Origin: Flavobacteriaceae bacterium
GTDB taxonomy: Bacteria; Bacteroidota; Bacteroidia; Flavobacteriales; Flavobacteriaceae
Assembly: GCA_024743095.1 (NCBI GenBank)
Contig: JANSXF010000024.1
Coordinates: forward strand, 1 to 59,151
Length of the DNA stretch: 59,151 nt
Direction: 5' to 3'
The notes beneath the pieces were generated by a model. It saw nothing but the letters and a program-made list of their open reading frames with translations, made no database searches and had not been told where the DNA came from. The position numbers and the translations under genes were made by a program. The stretch's first letter is position 1. Every line of letters begins with the position of its first letter. This document shows, one piece after another, positions 26,044 to 34,533 of this stretch.

Positions 26044-27048
26044 CTATTCAAATTTGGAAGCATCCAAATTGAAAAAGCGGACAGCATTATTAAAGAAAAT
26101 ATCCCTTTTCTGTTCCTCGGACAGATAATTGGCACTCTCAATGACCTGAATGGAAGTTTCAAAAAGTTCCGGCCACATCATAAAATCGGTCCCGTATAAA
26201 ATACGTTTTCCAAAACCGGCCTGCACCAATCGTTTCAAATAATCGTGAATCTCTTCCAAGGGATATGACCAGATAAATCCTGCCAAATCAACATACACAT
26301 AGGCATTGGCGCCCATTAAAGCAATCATTTGATCGGCCATTGGGTATCCGGCATGCATTACCCAAATTTTCAACTTGGGATGTCTGGCCAACATATCTTC
26401 TAAAAGAAATGGTTGCCCCAGTGAGGCCCTGTATGCAGGCCTTGTGATATTTATGGTCCCATTGCCCCCTGTTCCCATGTGGATTCCAACAGGGATTCCC
26501 AACTCCTCAGCTACGCCAAAGTAGTCATCCAACGACATATCGCTAGGGGACATTCCTTGATATTGGGGGGCCACCTCTCCCATTACCTTGTAAAATCCGG
26601 TGGAAAGCGAGTCACGAAATGCCTCTACCGTCATCTGGTCAGCATTACTGATAGCCAATGATGGGATGATCTTATCGGGGGCCGCCTTGTGCCACCTATG
26701 GATGACTTTTGCATCTCCACTCACCACCATGGTGATGTTCAACTCTTCATTGGCCCTAAGGATCGCAGCGTCCATTTCGGCATCGTTTCTGGCGGGTTGC
26801 AAAGGATTGATACAATCGGTATCCATAAAAACGGGTGGGTCTTGATTTGGGTCGCCCCCGGGCATATCCTTTAAGAACCACGGACACATGGGGGAACCAT
26901 TCGGATTTCCGCCCATGGCGTGTACATGCACATCGATAATGGGCAGTCGTTTTTTTGGTTCCTGGGCGGTCGAAACAAAAACAAAACAGAAAGATAAAAG
27001 ACATGGAAAAATAATTCTTCCCAATAATAGGTTGGTTGAAGTTTTCAT
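26044..27048 (-). CDS. secreted amidohydrolase-family protein
   Basis: A 334-residue TIM-barrel hydrolase of the amidohydrolase-2 type. A signal peptide covers about residues 1-29 (ends STAQ). Probable metal or catalytic residues are in IDVHVHAMG near 40, GIHMGTG near 195, VMHAGYPM near 235 and LYGTDFM near 295. The substrate is unknown; relatives decarboxylate or hydrolyse small aromatic or lactone compounds. Its promoter region carries a bipartite element shared with the next gene upstream, and a terminator-like hairpin lies in the leader between them. Confidence 0.85.
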   Translation of the reverse strand: MKTSTNLLLGRIIFPCLLSFCFVFVSTAQEPKKRLPIIDVHVHAMGGNPNGSPMCPWFLKDMPGGDPNQDPPVFMDTDCINPLQPARNDAEMDAAILRANEELNITMVVSGDAKVIHRWHKAAPDKIIPSLAISNADQMTVEAFRDSLSTGFYKVMGEVAPQYQGMSPSDMSLDDYFGVAEELGIPVGIHMGTGGNGTINITRPAYRASLGQPFLLEDMLARHPKLKIWVMHAGYPMADQMIALMGANAYVYVDLAGFIWSYPLEEIHDYLKRLVQAGFGKRILYGTDFMMWPELFETSIQVIESANYLSEEQKRDIFFNNAVRFFNLDASKFE

Positions 27049-27117
27049 AATTGGTTTGTTAGTTAATAATGCTTCAATTTAAAGTTTTTACTTAAAATAC
27101 AATCATACCAAAACCAC

Positions 27118-27222
27118 TAAAAAAACCAAGGGGCCTACAAAAATGCAGTCCCCTCAGTCACCAAAATAACCCAACCTAAAACTTTCTTTTCTTTTATTAT
27201 CACATATTATTGTGAGTAATTT
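27118..27222 (-). ncRNA. candidate small RNA or transcription attenuator
   Basis: A roughly 105-base leftward segment bounded by the bipartite promoter-like element on the right (27226-27262) and a hairpin with T tract on the left. The hairpin arms span 27130-27153 (GGGG/CCCC closing, ten pairs, one mismatch, TTTT-type loop), followed leftward by TTGGTTTTTTT. No reading frame of note lies inside. It is either a free small RNA or an attenuator ahead of the amidohydrolase. The structure is seen; expression is inferred. Confidence 0.4.
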
Positions 27223-27225
27223 CCT

Positions 27226-27262
27226 ATACTTACGAAGAAACAGTTGAACCGGTTTGGTTTTT
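27226..27262 (-). promoter_or_regulatory. bipartite element, copy A
   Basis: ATACTTACG (27226-27234), 16 bases, GGTTTGGTTTTT (27251-27262). The same two blocks with the same spacing recur at 28418-28454. Read leftward this is AAAAACCAAACC, 16 bases, CGTAAGTAT, a spacing typical of an alternative-sigma promoter. It lies 178 bases before the amidohydrolase start. Confidence 0.55.
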
Positions 27263-27287
27263 TTAATTTTTTTTTTGAAATAAAAAA

Positions 27288-27309
27288 GGGTCCACAAAAT
27301 GTGGATCCC
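27288..27309 (-). terminator. terminator of the beta-propeller lipoprotein gene
   Basis: TCCACA/TGTGGA around a three-base loop, extended by GGG/CCC with one bulge. Six A on the left give the T tract for leftward transcription. It stands 46 bases past the lipoprotein stop. Confidence 0.85.
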
Positions 27310-27354
27310 CGTGACATCGAATTCACTTTCCCTAGCTTGGTATTTTCATAGTTT

Positions 27355-28389
27355 TTAGTTGTTATACAAATACATAGAGGAAGACCCTGCCAAATCCATA
27401 CTCCACGATGGATAAACGTTACCTTCCGATTCCAAGCTGTTCTCAAAGCCAAGGACTTTTCCATTTCCGATTTCGGATATGTAAACGGTCTGTGTTTTGG
27501 CATCATAGGCCACATCGATTGGGTTGCCCAACTCTGTGTAAGATCCTGCAATTCGCTTTTGACTGGAGAGCGCAATAGTCCCTCCATTCTCCGTATTACT
27601 TATTAGCCCACTAAAGTTTGCCATAGTATGGATGCCTCCATCGTCTGTTGTATTTGCAGCATCCCCTATATCCGTCATCACCAAAACGTCGTCTGAAACA
27701 CTATACGTAATGCCATGGGTTCTTACTATACCTTCAATGGTCACTCTTTTTGAGGCTGACAACATGGAATCTTCAGTATTTGCAAAAAAGTCGGTGAATA
27801 TGGCCAAGTCACTGGAATTATCCACCACGGCCAAAAGATCGTCCCCCATAAAGGTGATTCCCCAAACTGGGAACGGAACATCTACAGTAGTCTGCAAGGA
27901 AAACATGGTTCCTGATTTTTGATAAACGAAGAATTTATTGGAACCATTATCTGCAACCACATAGTAATCACCGTAGACGGCCAATTCATGAGGGCTTTCC
28001 AAATCCGCATCACCATTGAAAGAAATATCCAAGCTAAGGTCTAGGTCCAATAGGTCGGTTACATCAAAAGATTCCGACCAATTGTTTGATCTTGATGCCT
28101 GTATTACCAAATCCTCGGATGCATCGTAATAAATGCCTTCTGCGGCTGTGGAAGAAGTTCCTATTGTCAGCTGGGTATCATTGGTGATATCGAATTTAGT
28201 GATATCGCCATTGTCATTGTTTGTTACGTACAACTCTGCACGTCTGGCCTCCACCATTTCATCATCATCATCGTTGCCCCCCATATCATCGAGCATCATC
28301 GAGTTGTCGTCTTCACTACAGGATACCATAACCATAAACATGGACAGTAATCCCATTGTAAAAATTGAGCTTGTTAATGTGTGTTTCAT
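27355..28389 (-). CDS. lipoprotein with predicted beta-propeller-like repeats
   Basis: A 344-residue predicted lipoprotein: signal then lipobox cysteine in VMVSCSED near 24, followed by an acidic low-complexity linker (Asp/Met-rich, to about 50). The mature domain has repeated strand patterns such as ELYVTNNDNGDITKF, DYYVVADNGSNKFFV and TVYISEIGNGKVLGF, resembling NHL/YncE-like beta-propellers. These often bind ligands or proteins at the cell surface. The exact function is unknown. It is preceded at 28418-28454 by the bipartite element and followed by its own terminator. Confidence 0.75.
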   Translation of the reverse strand: MKHTLTSSIFTMGLLSMFMVMVSCSEDDNSMMLDDMGGNDDDDEMVEARRAELYVTNNDNGDITKFDITNDTQLTIGTSSTAAEGIYYDASEDLVIQASRSNNWSESFDVTDLLDLDLSLDISFNGDADLESPHELAVYGDYYVVADNGSNKFFVYQKSGTMFSLQTTVDVPFPVWGITFMGDDLLAVVDNSSDLAIFTDFFANTEDSMLSASKRVTIEGIVRTHGITYSVSDDVLVMTDIGDAANTTDDGGIHTMANFSGLISNTENGGTIALSSQKRIAGSYTELGNPIDVAYDAKTQTVYISEIGNGKVLGFENSLESEGNVYPSWSMDLAGSSSMYLYNN

Positions 28390-28417
28390 ATGACAGTTTT
28401 TAGATTAGTACTCTGCC

Positions 28418-28454
28418 ATACTTACGGAAACATCCGGGGGAGGGTTTGGTTTTT
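28418..28454 (-). promoter_or_regulatory. bipartite element, copy B
   Basis: ATACTTACG (28418-28426), 16 bases, GGTTTGGTTTTT (28443-28454). Blocks and spacing are identical to copy A at 27226-27262, while the spacers differ. The CGTAAGTAT block (leftward) ends about 29 bases before the lipoprotein ATG, a good promoter distance. Confidence 0.6.
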
Positions 28455-28464
28455 ATGGGAAAAG

Positions 28465-29010
28465 CTACGGAGTAAAACTGTATTCAGGTATTTTCCCTTT
28501 AACCCCAGCATAGAATCCATGGATTTTTCCAAAGTCACTTTCCATACTGTCCGTGGTATAAAAAGGTTCCGCTATCTTGATTTCCTTTTTTCCGAAATCG
28601 AAAGCGACCATAACTATGGGCACATGGGCCTTTTTTGCAATATGATAGAATCCGGTCCGCAGCTGCTCTACTTTTTTTCGGGTGCCTTCCGGGGCCAATG
28701 CCAAACGGAATACTTCTCTGGAGGAGAAAATCTGGACAATATTGTCCACAGTGTTGGAGTTTTTGGAACGATCCACGGGAGCGCCCCCGGTCCATCTAAA
28801 AAACCAGCCAAATGGAGGCTTGAAAAGACTCTTTTTTCCTATATAATTGATTTCCTCGTTGATGACCTTACGAATTAAGAGACCTAAAAAGAAGTCGATC
28901 CAATGGGTATGGGGCACTACCATTACCACGCATTTGTCCAAATTGGGAAAGTTGCCGTTGAGCTTCCATCCCAATATGTTATAATAAATAAATTTGGACA
29001 GCGATTGCAT
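28465..29010 (-). CDS. PlsC-like glycerophospholipid acyltransferase
   Basis: A 181-residue acyltransferase of the lysophosphatidate (PlsC) family. The catalytic HX4D motif is HTHWID near 34 and the substrate motif EGTR near 109. It is short and lacks a strong N-terminal membrane anchor, like many flavobacterial 1-acyl-glycerol-3-phosphate acyltransferase homologues. It lies 29 bases after kdnB on the same strand, the last gene of the kdsB operon, so a role in lipid A or lipid modification is possible but unproven. Confidence 0.85.
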   Translation of the reverse strand: MQSLSKFIYYNILGWKLNGNFPNLDKCVVMVVPHTHWIDFFLGLLIRKVINEEINYIGKKSLFKPPFGWFFRWTGGAPVDRSKNSNTVDNIVQIFSSREVFRLALAPEGTRKKVEQLRTGFYHIAKKAHVPIVMVAFDFGKKEIKIAEPFYTTDSMESDFGKIHGFYAGVKGKIPEYSFTP

Positions 29011-29039
29011 TTTTTAGCTTGGCCACTTAGGAACCAATC

Positions 29040-30170
29040 TTATATTTTCTGATATATGGCCTGAAGACGTTCGGGTGTCATGATACTTTTCCAGTCCTTT
29101 CCCAAGGCATTCTCCCAAAGTGGTTCCAACCCCAACGAGATATTGACCATAACCTCAAAATCGTTTTGGGTAAGGTCGGCACAAATTCCTTTGGGCAGAA
29201 CTACTCCGTGCTTGTCCATCATTCTATTGAAAAGGGAAACCCCTTGCGGGTAAAACTCTTCCAAATGCTGGAACACCAAACAGTTCCCTATCCCATGCTT
29301 GACCCCTAAAAGGTATGAAAGACCATAGCTCATCGCATGAGCCACCCCAACTTGGGAGTAAGCAATGCTCATTCCCCCATGCCAAGAAGCCATCATCAAT
29401 TTATCACGTGAGTCCTCTTCAGGGATATCCTCAAGAAATACTTCCTTGCACAGGTCCATGGATTTTTGGCCATAACTCTGACTGAATGCATTCAAATAGG
29501 TTCCCGTTAGCGATTCCACACAATGAATAAAACAATCCATGCCAGTGTAGAACCATTGTTCTTTGGGAACAGTTTTGCTAAAATCTGGGTCCAATAAGAC
29601 CTGATCAAAAGGAGTAAAATCTGAATTGATGCCCAGCTTCTTTTCCGGACCGAGCAAAACTGTGGTCCGGGAGACCTCGGCACCTGTGCCGCTGATGGTG
29701 GGTACACCAACGTGATAAAGAGCCGGCCTGTGCACCAAATCCCATCCTTGATAGTCCTTTGCCGATCCTTTATTGTTCAACAATATGGAAACGGCCTTCG
29801 CCAAATCGAGCAAGGTGCCCCCTCCTATTCCTATGATACCGGAAGGCATTTCCCTATATTTTTCCCTGATTTGGGCCACCAAGGCATCCACTTGGGCAGT
29901 TTTGGGTTCCTCTTCCGCAGAAATAAAGATGATCTCATCATTGAACATCAGCGGAACTTTGGCCATAAATTCAGCGTTCTCAAAAAAATCGTCCACCAAA
30001 AAAATAAAGGGTGCCTCCGAACTTTTACGTTGGGGCAATAGAATATCTCCCAACTGAGAAAAACATCCTGACCCAAATATTACCCTGGGCACCATGGGAA
30101 AGTTCTTGTAAGCAGTTTTATGGGTTGGGGCTGTTACTTCTTGTTTCTTCAAATTATTGTCTATCTTCAT
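29040..30170 (-). CDS. kdnB: Kdo 8-oxidase (KdnB-type iron alcohol dehydrogenase)
   Basis: A 376-residue group III alcohol dehydrogenase. The nucleotide site is GIGGGTLLDLAKAV near 120. Metal-site segments include YTGMDCFIHCVE and the paired histidines in VAHAMSYGLSYLL and VKHGIGNC. Stretches such as YQGWDL, TISGTGAE, FYTGMDC, MSIAYSQVG and LEEFYP match, from memory, the Shewanella KdnB that oxidises Kdo at C8 before transamination by KdnA. Its ATG overlaps the stop of the HAD gene (TAATG), and kdsB is two genes upstream, which supports the Kdo assignment over a generic alcohol dehydrogenase. No KdnA aminotransferase is in the window. Confidence 0.85.
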   Translation of the reverse strand: MKIDNNLKKQEVTAPTHKTAYKNFPMVPRVIFGSGCFSQLGDILLPQRKSSEAPFIFLVDDFFENAEFMAKVPLMFNDEIIFISAEEEPKTAQVDALVAQIREKYREMPSGIIGIGGGTLLDLAKAVSILLNNKGSAKDYQGWDLVHRPALYHVGVPTISGTGAEVSRTTVLLGPEKKLGINSDFTPFDQVLLDPDFSKTVPKEQWFYTGMDCFIHCVESLTGTYLNAFSQSYGQKSMDLCKEVFLEDIPEEDSRDKLMMASWHGGMSIAYSQVGVAHAMSYGLSYLLGVKHGIGNCLVFQHLEEFYPQGVSLFNRMMDKHGVVLPKGICADLTQNDFEVMVNISLGLEPLWENALGKDWKSIMTPERLQAIYQKI

Positions 30171-30874
30171 TAGTTGTCCAAATACTTCAAAATATCTTTT
30201 AGGCCGTTCAATTTAAGATGGTTGTTCTCCATTTCGTCCTCTGACACCATTTCATGGGCCCATGTGGTATGAAACGGTACATGTACCGCTTGCGCACCAA
30301 TATTCAAGATAGGCAATACATCCGACTTTAAGGAATTTCCTATCATCAAAAACTCGCTGACATCTATATTTAAATGTTCCAGCAAATTCTTGTAATTGCT
30401 TTCTTTTTTATCGCTCAATACTTCCACATGATGGAAGTATTGGGACAATCCCGACTTTTCCAACTTTCTTTCCTGATCTAAAAGATCTCCCTTTGTGAGC
30501 ACGATCAATCTATATTTGCCCATCAACTTGGAGAGCACCTCCTCTACTCCATCGAGCAACTCCACGGGATGGGATATCATATTCTTGCCAAGCTCCAAAA
30601 TTTGGGCAATGGTTTCTTGGGAAATTGTATTGTTGGATAGGTCCAAGGCGGATTCAATCATGGAGAGCATAAATCCCTTTATGCCATATCCATAAATGTC
30701 CAAATTGGACATTTCCATTTTAAAAAGCTCTTGGTCTATCTTGTTCTTGGTCTCGTAACCTTCCAATAGCTCTGCAAACTTTTCCTCGGTATCCCTAAAA
30801 TAGGTCTCGTTTACCCAAAGGGTATCATCTGCATCAAAGCCAATTGTTTTTATGTTGGAAAAATCTACTTCCAT
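30170..30874 (-). CDS. HAD-family phosphatase (YjjG-like) in the Kdo operon
   Basis: A 234-residue haloacid dehalogenase-type hydrolase with a helical cap (about residues 17-95). Motif I is GFDADDTLW near 14, motif II VLTKGD near 126, and motif III has the lysine in SDKKESNY and [10 protein letters not shown]. It overlaps kdsB by ten bases and kdnB by one, so it is translationally coupled. It is larger than KdsC (Kdo-8-phosphate phosphatase), and the capped form suggests a small phosphate substrate. Whether it serves Kdo is unknown. Confidence 0.82.
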   Translation of the reverse strand: MEVDFSNIKTIGFDADDTLWVNETYFRDTEEKFAELLEGYETKNKIDQELFKMEMSNLDIYGYGIKGFMLSMIESALDLSNNTISQETIAQILELGKNMISHPVELLDGVEEVLSKLMGKYRLIVLTKGDLLDQERKLEKSGLSQYFHHVEVLSDKKESNYKNLLEHLNIDVSEFLMIGNSLKSDVLPILNIGAQAVHVPFHTTWAHEMVSEDEMENNHLKLNGLKDILKYLDN

Positions 30875-31593
30875 ACTTTTCGTGCTCGTTCCAAGTCCTC
30901 CGGCGTATCGATTTCGATACCGGCGACATGGGTTTCCACCATTTTTATTTTTTTGCCGTATTCCAAAAATCGAATGGCCTCAATTTTTTCTTTGGCTTCC
31001 AAGGGCAGCATGGGCAACTTTTGAAAATCCATTAATGCCCTCTTTCTGAACACATAGACTCCTTTGTGCTTGTAATATTTCGCAGCTACCTTTTCGTCCC
31101 TTGGATAAGGAATCGGCGATCTGGAGAAATACAGGGCAAAATCCTGATTGTCCACGATCACTTTTACGGTATTGGGATTGGCTATTTCTTCCCAATCTGT
31201 AATCGGGGTCATCAACGAGCCAAGGTCAATCTCTTTATGGGTATCATTTTTAAACACCTTGATGATCTTCCCCAAGCTTTCCGCATCAATGAAAGGCTCA
31301 TCCCCCTGAACATTGATTACTACATCAACATCCATATCTTCGACCGCTTCGGCAATTCTATCGCTTCCACTTTCATGGGTATTTTTGCTCATGATCACAT
31401 TACCGCCTATATTCTGAATTACTTCGGCAATCACCGGGCTATCGGTAACCACGTACACCTGATTAAAAAGGCCTGTTCTTAATGCCGCTTCGTAGGTCCT
31501 GACAATTACGGGCTTCCCCCCCAGATCCTGCATCAGTTTGGCAGGAAATCGCGAGGCTTGGTAGCGAGCGGGAATCATGGAAATTATATTCAC
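30865..31593 (-). CDS. kdsB: CMP-Kdo synthetase
   Basis: A 242-residue 3-deoxy-manno-octulosonate cytidylyltransferase. The N-terminal nucleotide motif [16 protein letters not shown] is diagnostic. [13 protein letters not shown] near 95 is also typical. It activates Kdo as CMP-Kdo for lipopolysaccharide. It overlaps the HAD gene and follows DUF4126 by 26 bases, in an operon that also has kdnB, so the sugar it activates may be an 8-modified Kdo. Confidence 0.95.
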   Translation of the reverse strand: MNIISMIPARYQASRFPAKLMQDLGGKPVIVRTYEAALRTGLFNQVYVVTDSPVIAEVIQNIGGNVIMSKNTHESGSDRIAEAVEDMDVDVVINVQGDEPFIDAESLGKIIKVFKNDTHKEIDLGSLMTPITDWEEIANPNTVKVIVDNQDFALYFSRSPIPYPRDEKVAAKYYKHKGVYVFRKRALMDFQKLPMLPLEAKEKIEAIRFLEYGKKIKMVETHVAGIEIDTPEDLERARKVWK

Positions 31594-31619
31594 TTTATAT
31601 TTTTTGTTTGAAATGAATG

Positions 31620-32192
31620 CTATTTTGACCTAGGTCTTATTTTTCTGTATATCCTAAAGATGACCACCAAGATGATGATGACCAGAATTGCAGCTATCGG
31701 AGGCACCAATATGGATGCCGTACTAACGGTCACCGCCGCTCCGGTCTCCAAAGTGGACACCAAGGGATTGGCCAGCCCTCCCGTGGTTCCCGTGGATGCC
31801 AATCTACCGGTCGCATTGGCACCTTTTATAGCTGTTGCCGTTCCTCCTCCTGCAATAATGGCCAAAGACCATGTTACCACTGGATCTAAATTGGCCGCTG
31901 TGGAAACCACCACTGCGGTACCTGCAATTCCCGCCAAGGGTATGGCAATACTGTCCAGGGCATTGTCCACCCATGGGATAAAGTAGGCGAAAATCTCTAC
32001 AATTGTTGCCACACCCAACGTTATGAGTGCGGTAAGACTTCCTATCCACTGCCAGCTTTCGTTCAATTCCCAGACCCCTGTATATGCCGCAAAACTAAGG
32101 GCAAAAAGAGGAAGAAAAACCCGAAAGCCTACAGAGGCCGCCAATCCGATTCCAAGGAACAAACTTAGTATGGTATCCGGTTCAATATTCAT
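31620..32192 (-). CDS. DUF4126 membrane protein
   Basis: A 190-residue integral membrane protein with about four to five hydrophobic segments and a glycine-rich central loop ([20 protein letters not shown]). It matches the DUF4126 pattern, including [15 protein letters not shown] near the N-terminus. The function is unknown; the family is widespread in bacteria. It lies between the helicase and kdsB genes, 24-26 bases from each. Confidence 0.8.
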   Translation of the reverse strand: MNIEPDTILSLFLGIGLAASVGFRVFLPLFALSFAAYTGVWELNESWQWIGSLTALITLGVATIVEIFAYFIPWVDNALDSIAIPLAGIAGTAVVVSTAANLDPVVTWSLAIIAGGGTATAIKGANATGRLASTGTTGGLANPLVSTLETGAAVTVSTASILVPPIAAILVIIILVVIFRIYRKIRPRSK

Positions 32193-32216
32193 GTTGCAGT
32201 CTAAAATAGCCTTTTC

Positions 32217-33650
32217 CTAGTCAAGAAAAAAATCATCCTTAAAACCTATTAAATAGAGTTGCCGCTCCGCCCTTGTCACAGCGGTATACAGCCACCTTAA
32301 ATAATCCTTGTCCACGCCGTTTGGCAAGTAGGGTTGCTCCACAAAAACCGTATCCCACTGTCCTCCTTGGGACTTATGACAAGTAATGGCATAGGAAAAT
32401 TTAACTTGGAGAGCGTTAAAGAACTTATTGTTTTTTACGCCCAAAAATTTTCTGTATTTGGATTTCTCATGGGCATAATCCTTCATCACTTCTTGGTACA
32501 ATCTGTTTCCATCATCGTACGAAAGTGAAGGGGTTTCCGCGGTAATGGTATCCAGCAAAAGGACTGTCTCAAAAGGTTTTTGGTTGGGGTAGTCCACCAT
32601 TTTCACCTTTACCTCCGCAAATTTGAAACCGTACAGCTCTTTTATGGCAAAAAGCTCCAATACTTCTATAATATCGCCATTGGCAATAAAACCAGCTTCG
32701 GAATTGGGCTTTAACCAAAAATAATTGTTTTTCACGACCATCATATAATCACCCACCGAGATTTCATTGTCCAAGAAAAGAATGCGCTCCCTTATATTTT
32801 GATTGTAGAGATTGGCCCTTTTGTTGGACCGAACGATAATGGCCGTTTGTTCTTTTCCGTTTTCACCGTATGATGAATCTATGGCTTCCTGTATTTCGTT
32901 ACCATCGATCAAACGGACAATATCCTTATAATGATGGAGCTCAAATTTGAAATCCTCAAAAAACTCGGACTGTAATTGTTCTCGAAGATTGGTAGCGTTA
33001 TGCAGGATTCCTGAATCGTCTGATTGTCGCATCACCTCGTCCAGTTCCAAACACTCCACTTCCTTATCATAATTTAAGGACAAACGGTTTTCGTCCAAAG
33101 CAGGGCTCAGTTCCAGTTTTACGGGGGGCAACTGTGCGGTATCCCCGATCAATATCAATTTACAGTTATGGCCAGAGTGGACATAAAACATTAAATCGTC
33201 CAATAAGGAACCGTTCTCGAAGAGTTTGGAATCGGCAGGTGTATCGGGGATCATGGATGCTTCGTCCACGATAAAAATCGTGTTCCGATGTTTGTTCGGG
33301 GCCAAAACAAACTGAATTCCCCCTCCCGATTGCTTTTTGGGAAAATAGATCTTTTTGTGGATGGTAAATGCCTTGTTTCCCGAATAAACGGACATGACTT
33401 TGGCCGCTCTTCCGGTGGGAGCCATTAAAACAGAGCTCATTTTTACTTTCCAAAGGCTGCTCACCAAAGTGGCCACCAAGGTTGTTTTTCCAGTTCCTGC
33501 GAACCCCTTTAAAAGGAAGACATCATCCTTTTTTCCCTCTAAAACAAAGTTAGCCAGCCTATTAAGTGCCTCCCCTTGTTTTAAGGTAGGTGCATGGGGA
33601 AATTTTTCGGTTAAAATCTTTAAAAATCCAGGTGCGTTAAAATCCTTCAT
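32217..33650 (-). CDS. RecD-like ATP-dependent DNA helicase
   Basis: A 477-residue superfamily 1 helicase. Walker A is GFAGTGKTTL near 50, Walker B FIVDEAS near 128, and the C-terminal UvrD-like block has YAITCHKSQGGQWD and WLYTAVTRAERQLY. It resembles AAA_30/UvrD_C_2 proteins related to RecD2, lacking the long N-terminal region of true RecD2. A DNA repair or recombination role is likely. It is first gene of the leftward operon leading to kdsB; TATATTTA just upstream of its ATG is a possible -7 element. Confidence 0.88.
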   Translation of the reverse strand: MKDFNAPGFLKILTEKFPHAPTLKQGEALNRLANFVLEGKKDDVFLLKGFAGTGKTTLVATLVSSLWKVKMSSVLMAPTGRAAKVMSVYSGNKAFTIHKKIYFPKKQSGGGIQFVLAPNKHRNTIFIVDEASMIPDTPADSKLFENGSLLDDLMFYVHSGHNCKLILIGDTAQLPPVKLELSPALDENRLSLNYDKEVECLELDEVMRQSDDSGILHNATNLREQLQSEFFEDFKFELHHYKDIVRLIDGNEIQEAIDSSYGENGKEQTAIIVRSNKRANLYNQNIRERILFLDNEISVGDYMMVVKNNYFWLKPNSEAGFIANGDIIEVLELFAIKELYGFKFAEVKVKMVDYPNQKPFETVLLLDTITAETPSLSYDDGNRLYQEVMKDYAHEKSKYRKFLGVKNNKFFNALQVKFSYAITCHKSQGGQWDTVFVEQPYLPNGVDKDYLRWLYTAVTRAERQLYLIGFKDDFFLD

Positions 33651-33713
33651 GAGCGCTAAATATAGTGGTCTTTTTTAAAGCAAAAAGTTTCGCAATAAAA
33701 AAAATATTGTAGA

Positions 33714-33741
33714 TTTGTCTGTAACCACTAAATTAACTTTG
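33714..33741 (+). promoter_or_regulatory. promoter of the gene at 33758
   Basis: TTTG (33714-33717), 16 bases, TAACTTTG (33734-33741). The -7 element matches the consensus; the spacer is at the short end. Confidence 0.5.
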
Positions 33742-33757
33742 AAAGACAGTAGCAGAT

Positions 33758-34495
33758 ATGTTAAATTTAATTCTTATTGTTGTTTTAATATGCCTTGTGA
33801 CCGTAGGGCTAGTTTTCTTGATCGATAGATTTTTACCTCAAAAAGTAAAGCCGGTTTTAGTAATTCTATTCGGAATTCTGAGCATTTACCTTGGATACAA
33901 AATTTATGATTCGATCAATGCGCCCATAGAGTTCAACAAGGTAAGAAACGAAAGGTTTGCCCAGGTCATCAAAAAACTTAAGGACATCAGGGACTCCCAA
34001 GAAGCTTACAAGACAGTAAATGGCAAGTATGCCGGTAATTTTGAAAGCCTGATCCAATTCATCGACACTGGAAACTACACCATAACCACACAGCGAGATT
34101 CCTCTTTCATGAGGTACGATAGGGCCTATCAAATTGATATGCAACAAGATACCATCATCATCGACACTTTAGGCACCGTAAAAGTGAAAGATTCGCTTTT
34201 TGGTGCAGATGACCGTTACAAAACCATGATGGACGTGCCTTATGCCCAGAACAATGAGAAATTCGAAATGAAGGCCGACATCATTGACAAGAGCGGATAT
34301 AAAGCTCCCGTTTTCGAGGTCAAAGTAAAGAAAGATGTTGTCCTTTATGATCAACCAGCAGATCTTCTTGAAAAAGAAAAATCCTATCAAAGTGTTGAAG
34401 AAGTAAACGGTACAGAAATAAAAGTTGGCTCATTGACCGATGTCAGCACCAACGGTAACTGGCCTCCTATCTACGACAGAAAAAAGAAAAACTAG
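33758..34495 (+). CDS. membrane-anchored protein of unknown function
   Basis: A 245-residue protein with two hydrophobic segments at about 3-22 and 32-48, then a soluble, charged domain. No motif is recognised. It resembles conserved flavobacterial proteins that sit beside DUF3822 and rsmD. The first gene of a rightward run (this gene, DUF3822, rsmD) with a 38-base gap to the next annotated start. Its soluble part is rich in strands and lysine; a scaffolding role would be a guess. Confidence 0.75.
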   Translation: MLNLILIVVLICLVTVGLVFLIDRFLPQKVKPVLVILFGILSIYLGYKIYDSINAPIEFNKVRNERFAQVIKKLKDIRDSQEAYKTVNGKYAGNFESLIQFIDTGNYTITTQRDSSFMRYDRAYQIDMQQDTIIIDTLGTVKVKDSLFGADDRYKTMMDVPYAQNNEKFEMKADIIDKSGYKAPVFEVKVKKDVVLYDQPADLLEKEKSYQSVEEVNGTEIKVGSLTDVSTNGNWPPIYDRKKKN

Positions 34496-34533
34496 CTATA
34501 GCACAGAACGCACAAAATAGCACGTATAGAAAA

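Noticed and set aside
29040..30170. Generic iron alcohol or lactaldehyde dehydrogenase
   Set aside because: Specific KdnB-like blocks and the overlapping operon with kdsB favour a Kdo 8-oxidase.
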